From Candidatus Poseidonia sp. (lineage in GTDB: Archaea; Thermoplasmatota; Poseidoniia; Poseidoniales; Poseidoniaceae): a stretch of 64,000 bases of DNA. The stretch is from the NCBI GenBank assembly GCA_016778305.1, contig JADHPT010000007.1, positions 1 to 64,000 of the forward strand, given 5' to 3'. Position numbers and translations under genes: made by a program. Every line of letters begins with the position of its first letter. The first letter of the stretch is position 1. This document shows positions 61,988-64,000 of the stretch, piece after piece. The notes below the pieces were generated by a model. The model was not told the DNA's origin. It was given only the letters and a program-made list of their open reading frames with translations, and did not search any database.

Positions 61988-64000
61988 TCAAAAACCATCT
62001 CCAGAATAGGTTGAGACAGCACACGTATGTGAAAGCGCACAATAATCACAGTGCTGACCGGGCGTAGGGTTCACCTGTCCGGAGGCCGCGGTATCGACTG
62101 CTCGTTGTGCCACGATTAAACGTTCATGAAGCCAGGTGCGAAGTGGCGTCCGATGCAGATGTTCATCGCTGAGCGCTGGGAATTGAAAGGGGAAATAATC
62201 CGTAATTTCTCCAATTTCTAAATCTGCGCGCAATCCCATCAAATCGCTATCAAGTTCTACGTAGTGGACGGTATTTTCACCAATTTCACTGGCTCCCACG
62301 CCAATCACTCGGTCGTTGGGGTGAAGTACCTCCCACGCCCTTGCATAAAGTGCGAGTTGAAGGTCTTCGAAGAGGCTGCGGGCGTGCCGTAAACCTCCAC
62401 TCTTTGGCTTCGGTCCGTGGACTGTTTTGAGGTCTCGGATGATGACCAAACGTTGAGCTGTACGCATTGTACCGTCAAGCGGGTACGCTGAATCAAAGGA
62501 TGCTTCTCCCAAGACACCCGCATCTTCGAGTTGCTTTCGTTGTGAATTCGAAGGGAGGAATACATCCACTCTGTCAGCAAAGCCAAAGAGTTCGAATTGC
62601 GTTTCGTGACCGTCAACATCAACGGTGATGGTGACTGACTTCTCTCGGCCTTTAACCGTCGCCCATTCGGATGCGACCGGTGCGGCTTGACGCAGTTGAA
62701 GGTCTGCATGGAGCATTCGGGCGAGACGGCCGCTGGCTGGTAAACTGATTTCTCCTTCGAGATAGGCCCTCCAATCTTCTGGACTCGCATCGACCAGGTC
62801 TCTAGTACGGTGAACGGACACTGCATTGTGACGGCCAAGCCAAAGAACGTCATTTTGAAGGAAATGGAGGATGGTTTGCCATCCAGCATCATCAACGCCC
62901 ATCGGCCCCAAGTGAAGCGGCTGAATGTTGGAGAGTGATTCTTTGGTGACCTCGATTCCATGGCCTTCAAGCAAGGCAGCTTCTGCTTGATGAACGACTT
63001 CTCCCCGAATTCGAAGATTGACGTCTTCGGAACTTTCGCCGGCCTCATCATCGGCCTTCAGAACCTGTTTGGTCCACGCTTGCCGAGGACATTTGAGCCA
63101 AGCCTCCAGGCGACTTGGAGACCACGTCTTGCGCGTCATTTCATGATCGATACGACCGAATCGCTCAACCAGGTTCAACCCTTCAGGGCGGTATGCTGGC
63201 AGCGGACGCGGATCTACGGATGGAGCGAGGTTCCTTTCATCTTTGAAACCGAGATGAGGCCATGCTGGTGAGAGGCTCCCCCTTGCCTTCAAGGAAGCTT
63301 TGGTCGGTCGCAGAATAACGGCCTTGGTACTCAGGAGGTATTCCCGCTGTTCCCAGTCAAAGACTTCTCCTGCGTCCAAATGGCGCACCTGTGGTTGACG
63401 TCGTTGGCGGTCTGACTGTATGCTTGTTTCAAAGGCCTGGAGAATCACATCTCTATTGATCGGGTTTGCCTCAGCGTGTTGGTTATTGATGAGGTCGAGG
63501 CCCAATTGTTGACGTTGATCTCGCCCTTGATGGCCGTGTCGTACAAGACGTGGATGCTGTGCATCGTGATCAAAACTGTACTGTTGAGGAGTTAGCCAAC
63601 TGCCGTGTCCGCGTTCTCTAACGACCCACCTCCAAGGCTGCGCTGCATCGCTTCCCTCGTAGGCAGACCGGGGGAGGAATGAGGGGGCATTTCTCATCGT
63701 ATCCCATTCTTTGGAACGTCGTATATCACTCAACCATTCGGCCAGAGGAGCACTTGGCCCGCCACCCTCTTCGGGACTTGAATCGAAGACGATGATGTGA
63801 GGTGCTGCATTAAACAGATGACGGAGATGATGACGCCCTTGGCGGATGGGCCCGTCGGTTTGAAAGACACCCAGTTCGAGAAGTGCTTTTGCATCAAGCC
63901 ATGGGACGACGGGGCTTTTCATGGGCCACGAATCAACATCCAAGCCAGCAAGCACGATGAGGTCGGCTTCACAACCGAGAGCTTCCTCTGGTGTGATGAC
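61988..64000 (-). CDS. AddB-like nuclease subunit (partial, runs off the right edge)
   Basis: The frame continues unbroken to base 64000, reading EALGCEADLIVLAGLDVDSWP at its visible beginning, the phrase typical of inactivated helicase domains of AddB (DxVxxxGLxxGxxP). About 671 residues are visible. The C-terminal nuclease domain has WSPSRLEAWLKCPRQAW (first cysteine), then VIIRDLKTVHGPKPKSGGL (catalytic Asp-x-Lys) and the terminal cysteine cluster HCDYCALSHTC. It is the first gene of the pair with the AddA-like helicase, two bases apart. Its true start is to the right of the window. Confidence 0.85.
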   Translation of the reverse strand, partial: VITPEEALGCEADLIVLAGLDVDSWPMKSPVVPWLDAKALLELGVFQTDGPIRQGRHHLRHLFNAAPHIIVFDSSPEEGGGPSAPLAEWLSDIRRSKEWDTMRNAPSFLPRSAYEGSDAAQPWRWVVRERGHGSWLTPQQYSFDHDAQHPRLVRHGHQGRDQRQQLGLDLINNQHAEANPINRDVILQAFETSIQSDRQRRQPQVRHLDAGEVFDWEQREYLLSTKAVILRPTKASLKARGSLSPAWPHLGFKDERNLAPSVDPRPLPAYRPEGLNLVERFGRIDHEMTRKTWSPSRLEAWLKCPRQAWTKQVLKADDEAGESSEDVNLRIRGEVVHQAEAALLEGHGIEVTKESLSNIQPLHLGPMGVDDAGWQTILHFLQNDVLWLGRHNAVSVHRTRDLVDASPEDWRAYLEGEISLPASGRLARMLHADLQLRQAAPVASEWATVKGREKSVTITVDVDGHETQFELFGFADRVDVFLPSNSQRKQLEDAGVLGEASFDSAYPLDGTMRTAQRLVIIRDLKTVHGPKPKSGGLRHARSLFEDLQLALYARAWEVLHPNDRVIGVGASEIGENTVHYVELDSDLMGLRADLEIGEITDYFPFQFPALSDEHLHRTPLRTWLHERLIVAQRAVDTAASGQVNPTPGQHCDYCALSHTCAVSTYSGDGF

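Noticed and set aside
1-64000. Insertion sequences, prophage genes, rRNA or riboswitches
   Set aside because: No transposase, integrase, terminal repeat, rRNA-like segment or recognisable riboswitch was seen.

Overview
The window reads as a chromosomal segment of a planktonic euryarchaeon, most likely a Marine Group II / Poseidoniales-type genome (inference). Archaeal markers seen here are a RadA recombinase, an archaeal-type phosphoglycerate kinase, an FtsZ, a radical-SAM archaeosine synthase subunit, an archaeal YchF/OLA1-type GTPase, and an initiator tRNA with three G:C pairs in its anticodon stem. They are mixed with genes of bacterial style: MetK, RlmH, a malic enzyme-phosphotransacetylase fusion, proline iminopeptidase, and an AddAB-like helicase-nuclease pair. 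Very large secreted or membrane-anchored proteins and many small two-helix membrane proteins fit the same group. Genes are tightly packed, with frequent 4-8 base overlaps. No rRNA, insertion sequence, prophage or CRISPR array was seen.

Layout. 1-7.2 kb: small membrane proteins, an orphan beta-class DNA methyltransferase, pgk, tRNA-Thr(CGT), an amidohydrolase, then a minus-strand cluster ending in a CaCA-type Ca2+/H+ antiporter. 7.2-10.5 kb: a 1083-residue surface protein with a poly-aspartate cytoplasmic tail. 10.5-17.8 kb: CDP-alcohol phosphotransferase, Fap7-like kinase, initiator tRNA, lipoprotein, radA, ftsZ, and small proteins. 17.8-31.5 kb: icd, a 1149-residue PIN-domain protein, an MMPL transporter, metK, a DHH phosphoesterase, a Nudix hydrolase, a cobalamin adenosyltransferase, a DUF2203-like protein and rlmH. 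31.5-35.8 kb: a thioredoxin-fold/GST-like protein, a degenerate FGE-like membrane protein, and maeB. 36-44.3 kb: one 2769-residue surface protein made of beta-propeller blades followed by six FN3-like domains. 44.3-47.7 kb: pABA synthesis (pabC, fused pabB-pabA). 47.7-55.3 kb: a minus-strand block with the YchF-type GTPase, a heme-copper-oxidase-like membrane protein that appears to lack most metal ligands and carries two EF-hands, a small membrane partner, RaSEA, an alpha/beta hydrolase, phosphatidylserine-decarboxylase-type enzyme and a coiled-coil protein. 55.4-64 kb: proline iminopeptidase, a methyltransferase, and the AddA/AddB-like pair, the second gene running off the right edge.

How they fit together. 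Central carbon metabolism (pgk, icd, maeB), one-carbon and cofactor supply (metK, pab genes, cobalamin adenosyltransferase), lipid head-group chemistry (CDP-alcohol phosphotransferase, decarboxylase), RNA modification (RlmH, RaSEA), and genome maintenance (RadA, AddAB-like, FtsZ) are all represented. Most worth a second look are the oxidase-like/EF-hand protein with its small membrane neighbour, the double iron-sulfur AddAB-like pair, the giant PIN protein, and the two large surface proteins with unusual cytoplasmic tails. All family assignments are made by reading motifs, without database searches.
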